A stretch of 64,000 nt of DNA from Sphingobium psychrophilum (GTDB lineage: Bacteria > Pseudomonadota > Alphaproteobacteria > Sphingomonadales > Sphingomonadaceae): the NCBI RefSeq assembly GCF_012927105.1, contig NZ_JABBFV010000005.1:186001-250000 (forward strand). Reading direction: 5' to 3'. Both the position numbers and the translations under genes were made by a program. Positions 54,570 through 63,122 of this stretch are shown piece after piece. The notes beneath the pieces are model-generated. The model ran no database searches. It was not told the DNA's origin and saw only the letters and a program-made list of their open reading frames with translations. Numbering within the stretch: position 1 is the stretch's first letter; every line of letters starts with the position of its first letter.

Positions 54570-56162
54570 TTATTCAGCGGGCAGCGGCGTGTAGCCGTGC
54601 CCCGCTACAGCAGCATCGGATTGCTCATTTTCATGGTCGAGCGGTCCCTTGCGGATCGCCGCCAGCATGAGCCGCACCTCGATCATCGCCAGCGTGCCAT
54701 AGAGCAGCGTGAACCCGATGATCGTCGTCCAGAGTTGGCCGACCGTCAGGCTGGAAGCGCCCAGGAAAGTCGGCAGCACACCCTCGATCGCCCAAGGCTG
54801 GCGTCCGATCTCTGCAAGCACCCAGCCGAACTCGGCGGCGAGCCAGGGAAGCGGAATGATCCAGACCGCAGCCCGCATGAACAGGCGGCAGAAGCCGTTG
54901 ACGCATCCAAAGCGCCGGATCGAGGCCATGTAGAAGGCGGCGCCGAAGAAGGCGATGAAGAAGAAACCAAGGCCGGCCATCACCCGGAACACCCAGAACA
55001 TGACGGGCACGTTTGGCACCGTGGACCATGCGGCCTGGACGACCTGGTCCGGCGTGGCATTGCGCGGATCGGCGACAAAGCGCTTGAGCAGCATGGCATA
55101 GCCGAGATCGAGCTTGTGCCGCTCGAACTGCTCGCGCGCGACCATGTCGGTGCGATTGACCTTCAGCTTCTCGACCGCGTCATAGGCCTGGATGCCATTT
55201 TCGATCCGGCCCTGCGCCTTGGCGACAAGTTCCGTGATACCCTCAACCTGGCCGGTCAGGCTGCGCGTCGAGATCAGGCCCAGCACATAGGGGATCTTGA
55301 TCTCATAGCGTGTGTCGCGCCCTTCGAGGCTGGGTATGCCGAAGATGGCGATGCCGGCAGGCGCGGGTTCGGTGTGCCACATGGCCTCGAGCGAGGCCAA
55401 TTTCATCTTCTGGTTGTCCGTAAGTGCGTAGCCAGACTCATCGCCCAGCACGACGACCGAGAGCGACGATGCAAGACCGAAAGCGGCGGCGACGGTGAAG
55501 GAGCGCTTGGCGACGGCGACCCATTTGCCTTTCAGCAGATACCAGGCCGAAACCCCGAGCACGAAGACCGACGCCGTTACATAGCCGGCGCTTACCGTGT
55601 GAACGAACTTCGCCTGCGCCACCGGATTGAACAGCACCGCCATGAAGTCGGTTACTTCCATGCGCATCGTGTCCGGGTTGAAGCGCGAGCCGACCGGATG
55701 CTGCATCCAGCCATTGGCGATCAGGATCCACAGCGCGGAAAGATTCGATCCGAGCGCCACCATGAAGGTGGTGAAGAGGTGCTGGCGCTTCGACAGCTTG
55801 TCCCAGCCGAAGAACATCAGGCCCACAAAGGTGGCTTCGAGGAAGAAGGCCATTAGGCCTTCGATCGCCAGCGGCGTACCAAAGATATCGCCGACATAAT
55901 GGGAGAAATAGGACCAATTGGTGCCGAACTCGAATTCCATGGTGAGGCCCGTGGCGACGCCGAGTACGAAGTTGATCCCGAACAGCTTGGCCCAGAAACG
56001 AGTGACCGTCCGCCAGATTGGCCGGCCGGTCATCACATAGATGCTCTCCATGATCACCAGCATGAAGGACAAGCCGAGCGTCAGCGGCACGAACAGGAAG
56101 TGATAGAGCGCGGTCAGCGCAAACTGCAGGCGCGAAAGCTCGATTACTGCCATATCCACCAT
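54570..56162 (-). CDS. cydA: cytochrome bd ubiquinol oxidase subunit I
   Basis: The 530 residues include the heme ligand histidine in ALYHFLFVPLTLG near the N-terminus, quinol-loop segments and GRQPWAIEGVLPT near residue 435. The insertion IENGIQAYDAVEKLKVNRTDMVAREQFERHKLDLGYAMLLKRF matches the long Q-loop (L-type) of E. coli. AGGAG lies eight bases before ATG 56162. This gene leads cydB and cydX. The divergent 115-base region towards cydD carries TTGATTAGTCATTAG and GTAAGTA, without a recognisable FNR box. Confidence 0.95.
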   Translation of the reverse strand: MVDMAVIELSRLQFALTALYHFLFVPLTLGLSFMLVIMESIYVMTGRPIWRTVTRFWAKLFGINFVLGVATGLTMEFEFGTNWSYFSHYVGDIFGTPLAIEGLMAFFLEATFVGLMFFGWDKLSKRQHLFTTFMVALGSNLSALWILIANGWMQHPVGSRFNPDTMRMEVTDFMAVLFNPVAQAKFVHTVSAGYVTASVFVLGVSAWYLLKGKWVAVAKRSFTVAAAFGLASSLSVVVLGDESGYALTDNQKMKLASLEAMWHTEPAPAGIAIFGIPSLEGRDTRYEIKIPYVLGLISTRSLTGQVEGITELVAKAQGRIENGIQAYDAVEKLKVNRTDMVAREQFERHKLDLGYAMLLKRFVADPRNATPDQVVQAAWSTVPNVPVMFWVFRVMAGLGFFFIAFFGAAFYMASIRRFGCVNGFCRLFMRAAVWIIPLPWLAAEFGWVLAEIGRQPWAIEGVLPTFLGASSLTVGQLWTTIIGFTLLYGTLAMIEVRLMLAAIRKGPLDHENEQSDAAVAGHGYTPLPAE

Positions 56163-56277
56163 TGGCGGAACTCCTGTGCGGTCGGTTGCGGCATCCTGCC
56201 CACCGAGTCAGTCGCGATATTGATTAGTCATTAGGCGTAAGTATGTATATGAACAAGCACCCTTTGGTGCGAAACTG

Positions 56278-57849
56278 ATGCGAACGAGGCGCGCTTCCCT
56301 GTTATGGCTGGTGGACGGAGTGTTGGCCGTCTGTGTGGCCGCAGCAGTCGCTATCGCCATTTCGACGCGGGCCGGAAATCGTGAACATTACGTAGTCGCG
56401 CTCCTCCTGCTCGCCGCCGCTGCCGCAACGCGCGCAGCTCTCCAGATAACGGCCTTCTCTCAGGGGCACCGGGACGCGGCTCGTGCAAAGCGCGCATGGC
56501 GATCGCCTGCATTCGGCGCGGTGCTGCGCGCTGCTGCCGGCTCGCGACGGATGCTCGGGGAGCAGGTCGCCGATGCTATCGACCGGATAGAGGACATTGA
56601 CGGCTATCATGCGCGCTTCTTACCGTTGCGTTTTGCGGCGGTGGCGACGCCCTTGCTGATCGCGGCATCCGCAGCGCTGGCGAGTTGGATTGCAGCGGCC
56701 ATTCTCCTGGCGACGCTGATCCCCTTTGCCCTGGGCATGGCGCTGGCGGGATCCGTGGCGAGCCGGGCAGCCGCTCGGCAGCTCGACGTACTGGGGCGGC
56801 TCTCGGGACTGTTTATCGATCGCATCAGGGCGCTCCCCTTGATCCTTGGCTTTGGCGCGCAGGATCGGATTACGCGCCAGCTTGCCGAGGCGACACAGGA
56901 GGTCGCCCGGCGCACCGTCGCGGTTCTGCGCATCGCCTTTCTCTCCGGGGCGATCATCGAGTTCTTTGCCGCGCTGTCGGTTGCAATGGTCGCGGTCTAT
57001 TGCGGTTTCAATCTGCTCGGGCTGCTGCCCTTTCCCGTGCCCGAGACGCTCGACCTGAGCCGCGCCCTCTATGTCCTCATCCTTGCGCCTGAATTCTATC
57101 TGCCGATGCGCCGCCTAGCCGCAGCCTATCACGACAAGCAGGTCGGCGAGGCGGCGATCGAGCGTCTGGCCGCCCTGACTCCGGGGACGGTGGTCGCCAC
57201 GTCGCCGGCCCATATGCTGGCGGCTCCGCCCGCCATCAGGTTCAAGTCAGTCGTTATCGATTATGGCGAACGAAGAGTGGGACCGATTTCGATGCACATT
57301 GCCGGTTGCTGCGTGACGGCGCTCTCGGGTCCGACCGGAACGGGCAAGTCGAGCCTGCTCCACGCGCTGTTGGGGCTGGCGCCGGTGGTCGCTGGCGATA
57401 TTCTTCTCGACGGACGCCCACTCTCGCCGGAGGCGCTTCGCGGGGAGGTCAGCTGGGCCGGTCAGGCGACGGCGCTCGTGCCGGGAAGCCTAGCCGACAA
57501 TATCCGCCTCGCACGTCCCCATGCGAGCGACGCGGAGGTCGAGGATGTCGCACGGCGCGCGGGACTGATCGAGGTCGCGCAGACCCGAAGGGCGGGCCTT
57601 GCAACCCTCATCGGCCCACGCGGATCGGGCCTCTCGGGCGGCGAGCGCCGGCGCGTCGGCATTGCCCGGGCGATGCTCCGCGACGCCCCGCTGTGGCTCC
57701 TCGACGAACCCACCGCCGATCTCGACGAAGGCTCCGCGATGGAACTGGCCCGGCACATAGTCGAGGCGGGCAGGGGGCGCACGGTTCTCCTCGTCACCCA
57801 TAGCGCCGCGATCGCCGCATTGGCCGATCATCGCGTGGTGATCTCATGA
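56278..57849 (+). CDS. cydD: glutathione/cysteine ABC exporter subunit CydD
   Basis: The 523-residue half-transporter has an N-terminal membrane domain of six spans. Its ATPase has Walker A GPTGTGKSS, signature LSGGERRRVGIARAM and Walker B LLDEPTADLD. CydDC exports reduced thiols to the periplasm and is needed for cytochrome bd assembly. It is divergent from cydA, and its stop overlaps the next start by four bases as ATGA. Length is shorter than E. coli CydD (588), mainly at the ends. Confidence 0.88.
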   Translation: MRTRRASLLWLVDGVLAVCVAAAVAIAISTRAGNREHYVVALLLLAAAAATRAALQITAFSQGHRDAARAKRAWRSPAFGAVLRAAAGSRRMLGEQVADAIDRIEDIDGYHARFLPLRFAAVATPLLIAASAALASWIAAAILLATLIPFALGMALAGSVASRAAARQLDVLGRLSGLFIDRIRALPLILGFGAQDRITRQLAEATQEVARRTVAVLRIAFLSGAIIEFFAALSVAMVAVYCGFNLLGLLPFPVPETLDLSRALYVLILAPEFYLPMRRLAAAYHDKQVGEAAIERLAALTPGTVVATSPAHMLAAPPAIRFKSVVIDYGERRVGPISMHIAGCCVTALSGPTGTGKSSLLHALLGLAPVVAGDILLDGRPLSPEALRGEVSWAGQATALVPGSLADNIRLARPHASDAEVEDVARRAGLIEVAQTRRAGLATLIGPRGSGLSGGERRRVGIARAMLRDAPLWLLDEPTADLDEGSAMELARHIVEAGRGRTVLLVTHSAAIAALADHRVVIS

Positions 57850-59438
57850 ATCGCGAACTGGCGGCGCTCCTGGCGGATGTGTCAAAGCCACAGCAGCGTG
57901 CAAGCCGCGTCGCGCTGTGTTGCGCGGCGACTGCCGCGACCGCGGCGATCTTGCTGCTGGGGCTTGCAGGCTGGTTCATCACCGCCGCGGCCCTTGCCGG
58001 GGCGGCGGGAATAGCCGCGATCCAGGCGTTCAACTATCTGATCCCCAGCGCCGCGATCCGCCTGCTCGCGATCGTACGGACCGTCACGCGCTACGGCGAA
58101 AGACTCTATGGGCACAAGGCTGCGCTGTTCGCTCTTGCTGCCCTCCGGGCCCGACTGTTCGGGCGCCTGATCAACGCGTCGTCGCCAGAATACACCCGGT
58201 CTGCTGGCGAGGCTGGCGCGTTGCTGCTGCAGGACGTTGACGCGCTCGAGGATCGCTTCGTCCGCGCGCCAGCCTATTTCGCCGGGATGTTCGGTGCAGC
58301 CACGGCGTTGGCGCTGGCGCTGCCCGCCGGACCGCACGCTTTTCTTGCGTTGTTCGTCATCATGGCTGCGGGAGTCCTGGCCGCGCGATCGTTCGCCCGG
58401 CGTGTGCTGCCGCGCCGGGCGCTCGACATCCAGGAGCAGATCGCGCGGCTGAAGCAGGATTTCGTCGAGTATGCAGCGGCGTCGCCCGAGATCGCCGCTT
58501 ATGGATTTGGTCCCTCGATCGAGGCGCTGCTGGCGCGGCAGGCCGCCCGGCTCGATGACGCCCGTGTCAGCTTCGCTCGGAATGAGGCGCTGCTCGGCGC
58601 GGGGGTATCCGCGCTGGGCGGCCTCGCCATTGCGACGATGATTGCCCTGTCGCAGGCAAGCCTTCCCCTCACCCTGCTTGCCGCCCTCGCAGCCGCAGGG
58701 GCGCTCGAAGCGCTCGGCGCCACGATCAGGTCCCTCGGCCGCGACGCCGTCGTCGCGGCAGGCCTGGAGCGGCTGGCGCAACTCGCCGGTATTCCTGGGC
58801 CCACGGCGGCGCCTGTCCCTTTGGTCGGTGAGAGCATTGCGCTGGGCGACGATCCGCGCTCGGTCATTCTTGCAAAGGGTGATCGGCTCGCGATCACGGG
58901 CCGGTCCGGGGCGGGCAAGACTAGTCTGCTGGAGTGTCTCGCCGGCTGGCGCACCACAGGTGGCCATAGCTTGCGGATCGATCAGCGGCCACTTGCCGAA
59001 TGTCCGCCCGAGGCGCGACGGCGCCTATTCGCGCTCTCGCCGCAGGATGGAGGAATGATCGCCGGCACCATTGCCGACAATTTGAGGCTGGCGCGGCCTG
59101 GCCTTGCAGACGAGGCCCTCTGGCACGCGCTCGGCATAGCCTGTCTGGCAGATGACGTTCGCGTCATGCCCGAGAGACTGTTGACCTGGATTGGCGACGG
59201 CGGTGCCCGCCTGTCGGGAGGACAGCGCAAACGGCTGTCCCTGGCGCGCGCACTGCTGGCTGGGCGACCCTGGCTGCTCCTCGACGAGCCGAGTGAGGGG
59301 CTTGATCCTGCCACGGAGGCGGCGCTCTGCGGCAACCTGGATTCCTGGCTGCGGGATACTGGAAACGGACTGGTTCTGGTCACCCACCGTTCCGCGATGC
59401 TGCCACTTGCACATCGCTTCCTGGAGCTGCCCGATTAA
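57846..59438 (+). CDS. cydC: glutathione/cysteine ABC exporter subunit CydC
   Basis: The 530 residues form the second half of the thiol exporter: membrane segments from LLLGLAGWFITAAALAGAAG, then an ATPase with GRSGAGKTS, LSGGQRKRLSLARALL and LLDEPSEGLD. The stop overlaps the end of the convergent ArsR gene by four bases. Together with CydD it should support the cytochrome bd oxidase encoded next door. Confidence 0.88.
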   Translation: MNRELAALLADVSKPQQRASRVALCCAATAATAAILLLGLAGWFITAAALAGAAGIAAIQAFNYLIPSAAIRLLAIVRTVTRYGERLYGHKAALFALAALRARLFGRLINASSPEYTRSAGEAGALLLQDVDALEDRFVRAPAYFAGMFGAATALALALPAGPHAFLALFVIMAAGVLAARSFARRVLPRRALDIQEQIARLKQDFVEYAAASPEIAAYGFGPSIEALLARQAARLDDARVSFARNEALLGAGVSALGGLAIATMIALSQASLPLTLLAALAAAGALEALGATIRSLGRDAVVAAGLERLAQLAGIPGPTAAPVPLVGESIALGDDPRSVILAKGDRLAITGRSGAGKTSLLECLAGWRTTGGHSLRIDQRPLAECPPEARRRLFALSPQDGGMIAGTIADNLRLARPGLADEALWHALGIACLADDVRVMPERLLTWIGDGGARLSGGQRKRLSLARALLAGRPWLLLDEPSEGLDPATEAALCGNLDSWLRDTGNGLVLVTHRSAMLPLAHRFLELPD

Positions 59439-59806
59439 AGGATCTTCGCGAACGTGGCCGCCGAACCGCGCGCGGGGATGGCCTTGATGGGTTCGGCTCC
59501 CGAGGTCTTCATCCCGGCCAGATCTGCCATGAAGGCGGCCGTGCCGGCCAGTGCCGTCGGCGCGAGGTCGTAATAGACCTGTTTTGCGGCGCGGCGCGTC
59601 CTGACGAGTTCCGCCTTGCGCAGGATCGCCAGCTGCTGCGAGAGACCGGGCTGGCCGATCCCAGTCAATGCTTCGAGTTCGCCCACCGATTGCTCACCCC
59701 GTATGCGCAACGCGTCGATCAGCCTTAGCCGTGTTTCGTGGCCCAGGATGCGCATCACCTCGGCAACTGTCTCCAGCTCGATTTCCGACAAGGGCTTAGC
59801 CGTCAC
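59435..59806 (-). CDS. cysteine-free ArsR-family regulator
   Basis: The 123 residues form a winged helix (LGHETRLRLIDAL, GIGQPGLSQQLAILRKAELVRTRR, KQVYYDLAP) with a 35-residue tail. There is no cysteine at all, so it cannot use the metal- or persulfide-thiol sensing of most ArsR proteins, unlike the ArsR at 46627. The start overlaps the peroxiredoxin stop as ATGA. The two probably form one unit, with the palindrome at 60508 as the likely binding site. Confidence 0.85.
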   Translation of the reverse strand: MTAKPLSEIELETVAEVMRILGHETRLRLIDALRIRGEQSVGELEALTGIGQPGLSQQLAILRKAELVRTRRAAKQVYYDLAPTALAGTAAFMADLAGMKTSGAEPIKAIPARGSAATFAKIL

Positions 59807-60465
59807 GTCGATGCGTCCTTCCGATCGGGACGAGATCTGTGAAACCAGAGCGGATCGGCTGCGCCGGCAAGAAGCGCGGCCTGATCGGCATGGGGCGGCA
59901 AAAGCACATCGTCGCCCGGACGCCAGCCTTCGGGCGTCACTACATTATCGGCATCGACCCGCTGCAACGCGGCAAGCACGCGCAGCATCTCATCAACCGA
60001 CCGACCGACCGTCGCGGGATAGCAGATCATCGCTCGGATGATGCCATCGGGATCGATGAAATAGGTCGAGCGCATCGTCGCTGCGTCGGGGGAACGGTCC
60101 GAGATCATGCCATAGGCCCGGCCGATGATCAGCGAGGGATCCTCGACGATCGGAAAGGCGACCCTCACGTCGAAAGCATCGCGAATCGCCCTGATCCAGC
60201 CCAGATGCGCGTAAAGGCTATCGACAGACACCGCGAGCAGCTTGCAACCGAGCGCCTCGAACCGCTCTGACGCCCGTGAGAGCGCGACGAACTCGCTCGT
60301 ACACACCGGCGTGAAATCCGCCGGATGCGAGAACAGTATCAGCCAGCGACCCCGGAAATCCGACAGGCTGACCGTGCCCATCGTGCTACGCGCCTGGAAA
60401 TTGGGTGCCGCGTCTCCGATCTGCAAGATATCTGGCGTCTGGGCGGTGGCCGTCGCATCGTTCAT
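59803..60465 (-). CDS. 1-Cys peroxiredoxin (Prx6/AhpC-TSA family)
   Basis: The 220-residue peroxidase has the active-site loop SHPADFTPVCTSEF (peroxidatic Cys55). It has a Prx6-style long C-terminal domain with TPEGWRPGDDVLLPP. Other cysteines (74 and one near 150) do not sit at a resolving position, so it needs an external reductant. Thioredoxin 2 is encoded divergently across the palindrome and is a natural candidate. It reduces hydrogen peroxide or organic hydroperoxides. Confidence 0.9.
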   Translation of the reverse strand: MNDATATAQTPDILQIGDAAPNFQARSTMGTVSLSDFRGRWLILFSHPADFTPVCTSEFVALSRASERFEALGCKLLAVSVDSLYAHLGWIRAIRDAFDVRVAFPIVEDPSLIIGRAYGMISDRSPDAATMRSTYFIDPDGIIRAMICYPATVGRSVDEMLRVLAALQRVDADNVVTPEGWRPGDDVLLPPHADQAALLAGAADPLWFHRSRPDRKDAST

Positions 60466-60507
60466 TCACGTCTTCCGTTCCATAGCCATCTTGGCAATCG
60501 TGATCTC

Positions 60508-60532
60508 TTGATTACATAAGTCATGTAATCAA
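60508..60532. promoter_or_regulatory. perfect 25-base palindrome between peroxiredoxin and thioredoxin genes
   Basis: TTGATTACAT (60508-60517) and ATGTAATCAA (60523-60532) pair exactly around AAGTC. The site lies in the 90-base divergent region, 42 bases from the peroxiredoxin start and 24 from the thioredoxin start, so one protein dimer could control both directions. The linked cysteine-free ArsR is the likely ligand. Confidence 0.7.
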
Positions 60533-60555
60533 CTAAATGGCCGGAGTAAAGCCGC

Positions 60556-61011
60556 ATGACAGCAATCCAGTCCGATCCGGCCCTTGTGGTGTGTCCGCGA
60601 TGCGTTTCGGTTAATCGGGTTCCGGTGCGAAGACTTGACCAACATCCTCAGTGCGGCCGCTGCAAGCAGCCGCTCTTTCGGGGTGAGCCGATCGTCGCGG
60701 ACTCGCACGCGTTTGCGCGCCACGTCGAAGCCGGCTCATTGCCGGTGCTGGTTGATTTCTGGGCGCCCTGGTGCGGGCCTTGCCGCGCGATGGCACCCGC
60801 CTTTGCCGCCGCTGCCCAGGAACTCGAGCCCGGCATGCGGTTGCTCAAGATTGATACCCAGGCAGAGGAGGCCGTTGCCGCGCGATTCGCCATCCGCTCC
60901 ATTCCGACGATGATTCTCTTTGCCAATGGTCACGAAATCAAGCGCACGGCGGGTGCAATGGATCGTCAGTCCATCATTGCCTGGGCAGATCGTAATCGCC
61001 CATCTTCCTGA
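60556..61011 (+). CDS. trxC: thioredoxin 2 with N-terminal zinc domain
   Basis: The 151 residues show two CxxC pairs (Cys13/16 and Cys33/36) forming the TrxC zinc module, and a thioredoxin domain with the active site WCGPC (Cys73/76) and cis-proline loop SIPTMIL. TrxC reduces disulfides and is often induced by oxidants. It is transcribed away from the peroxiredoxin across the shared palindrome, so the two may act as reductant and peroxidase. Confidence 0.93.
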   Translation: MTAIQSDPALVVCPRCVSVNRVPVRRLDQHPQCGRCKQPLFRGEPIVADSHAFARHVEAGSLPVLVDFWAPWCGPCRAMAPAFAAAAQELEPGMRLLKIDTQAEEAVAARFAIRSIPTMILFANGHEIKRTAGAMDRQSIIAWADRNRPSS

Positions 61012-61243
61012 GCGGTGAATTGGGGACCGAAGGGTAGCGTGCGGGAAGTTCAGCAAAAATCTCCTGAAAGGGTTGGCCTTTGGCAGGGTCACTCAAGATA
61101 CGCCCGTCGAAGGCTTGGCGTGAAGATCGGACCGAAGCGGCACTCGTGTTCCGACAGCGGCAACCGATTCATAACAGCGGACTGGCATTGCGCTGTCTGG
61201 ATAGGCATGGCCGAGGGCGGACTCTGTCGGCTTCGCGGCTTGC

Positions 61244-62995
61244 CTAGTCCTCCCCATAGAGGTCGCGCTGCACGCGGTCGATCTCGTCGGCATAGCGCTT
61301 GCGCACATATTTTTCGGTCAACATGCCGAGGATACGACCTTCCGGATCGATAACGGCGAGATCGTCGGCACCGCTGTCGTCGAAGCGCTCCATAATCGCG
61401 CCGATCGTCAGTTCGGGCGACAAGGTCACGTCCTTCAGGATCGCGAGTTCCGACACCGGACGCTCGCCTGCGTCGGTGTCGGCAAAGACCGCAGCTGTGG
61501 GAACCAGCCCCGCATAATGGCTGGCTTCGTCCTCGAGCAGGACGCGACTCGTCGAACCCAGGGGGAACTGCGCCTTGAACTCTGCCATGGGCAGCGTCGA
61601 CAAGGCTGTGGCCGGCGCAGCGCGCATCATCCGCCGTGCGGTCAGAGAACGCATCCAGCCGATGTCGCGCGCGCTTCTGATCACTTCGCCCCTAAGGTGG
61701 AGGCGCCAGGTTGAGAAAGAATAGCCGAACCGCTCGCGGACGAGTGCGCTCGAGCACAGGGTCGCTGTGAGGACGATCGCCGTGATCTCGAAATCATGGG
61801 TTGCCTCCAGGACGAGGAGCGACATCGTCATCGGGCCACCGACAACCGCGACCGCGAGGCCCGCCATGCCGACAAGCGCCGCATCCACCGGTGATAAAGG
61901 GATCACGCCGGGGATGAGCGCCCACAGTTCTGCGAAAATCTGGCCGAGCAATGCACCGAGAAACAGGGAAGCAAAGAACAGGCCACCGCGAAATCCGAAG
62001 CCGAGCGACACGATCGACGCCAGGCACTTCAGCGCGAAGACAAGCGCCAGCGCACCCAGGGCCAGTTCGCCACCGATGGTCAGGTGCAGGGCCCCATGTC
62101 CGGCCAAGAGTGCGTGCGGCGAGATCATCGCGATCGGAATCAGGATCAAACCGCCAATGGCTGGACGCGACCATTCGGGAAGTACACTGCGCCTAACGAC
62201 CGCCTCGACGAGCGAGACCAGGCGCATGAGCGCGATACCGACAACCGCCGAGATCAGGCCGAGCCCGGCATAGAGCAGATAATCGACGGTGGCGAGATTC
62301 TGGCTGCTCGTTGCGGCGATGAGATAAGCAGCGGTGCCTAGTGTGCGAGCCGTGATCACAGCGGCGAGCGTGGCGGCGACGACAGGTGCGATGCTGGCGG
62401 GTGTGTAGGCTCCGATGACGATCTCGAAGGCGTAGAAGGCCCCGGTGAGAGGCGCACCGAATGCCGCGCCAATCGCGGCGCCGGCTCCCGCGCCGACCAG
62501 CACGCGCAGGTCGTTGCGGCGCAGGTTGATCCATTGGCCGATGAGCGAGGCAACGCCGCCGCCGGCCTGCGCATAGGCAGCTTCGAGCCCGACGGACGCG
62601 CCGCAGCCGTTCGAGATCAACGTCTGGCCGGATACGAGCATGGTGTCGCGGAACGGAATGCGGCCGCCATGGAGGGCGTTGGCTTCGACTACGTCTATCG
62701 CCGTGCGCTTGTGGTAGCGGACGGTGAGAATGATCGCCCCGAGCAGCAGTCCTCCCAGGGGCAGAGCCAGCAATCGCCCTGGCGAAATCGTTGCAAGGCC
62801 GCTCAGTCGATCCTCGACGTCGAAATGATAGAATGTCGACTGCAGGAAATGCGCGACAGTGCCGAGGATTGCCGCGAGCAGCCCGGCAGCGATGCCGACA
62901 CCGATCGAAAGCAAAATGAAGCCTGCTTCGCTCAAGCGGAAAAGGCGGCGCGCGAGCGAAAGAAGTGCGGTGGGGCGCAGCAGGCGTTCACTCAT
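61244..62995 (-). CDS. ClC-family chloride channel/antiporter with CBS region
   Basis: About 583 residues from ATG 62995 (MSERLLRPTALLSL). The first 420 residues make a ClC core with SNGCGASVGLEAAYAQ, where the usual GREGP is GLEAA but the gating glutamate is kept, and GFRGGLFFASLFLGALLGQ. The C-terminal 130 residues carry a CBS-like segment (DLAVIDPEGRILGMLTEKYVRKRYADEI). The family moves chloride against protons. The longer frame from 63124 lacks support. It is divergent from lgt. Confidence 0.85.
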   Translation of the reverse strand: MSERLLRPTALLSLARRLFRLSEAGFILLSIGVGIAAGLLAAILGTVAHFLQSTFYHFDVEDRLSGLATISPGRLLALPLGGLLLGAIILTVRYHKRTAIDVVEANALHGGRIPFRDTMLVSGQTLISNGCGASVGLEAAYAQAGGGVASLIGQWINLRRNDLRVLVGAGAGAAIGAAFGAPLTGAFYAFEIVIGAYTPASIAPVVAATLAAVITARTLGTAAYLIAATSSQNLATVDYLLYAGLGLISAVVGIALMRLVSLVEAVVRRSVLPEWSRPAIGGLILIPIAMISPHALLAGHGALHLTIGGELALGALALVFALKCLASIVSLGFGFRGGLFFASLFLGALLGQIFAELWALIPGVIPLSPVDAALVGMAGLAVAVVGGPMTMSLLVLEATHDFEITAIVLTATLCSSALVRERFGYSFSTWRLHLRGEVIRSARDIGWMRSLTARRMMRAAPATALSTLPMAEFKAQFPLGSTSRVLLEDEASHYAGLVPTAAVFADTDAGERPVSELAILKDVTLSPELTIGAIMERFDDSGADDLAVIDPEGRILGMLTEKYVRKRYADEIDRVQRDLYGED

Positions 62996-63122
62996 GGGAA
63001 ACTGGCTGCGCTTTCGGCACCAAATGTGACGGAAATGATTGGAAACATGGAAAGGATTACCGTTGAGCGCGAGTCCGAATATTGGAAAGAGGCTAGATCC
63101 CCCCTTAGATCGGACCAGCGTC

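Noticed and set aside
56163-56277. Possible FNR/ANR box between cydA and cydD
   Set aside because: TTGATTAGTCATTAG lacks the required TTGAT-n4-ATCAA symmetry.
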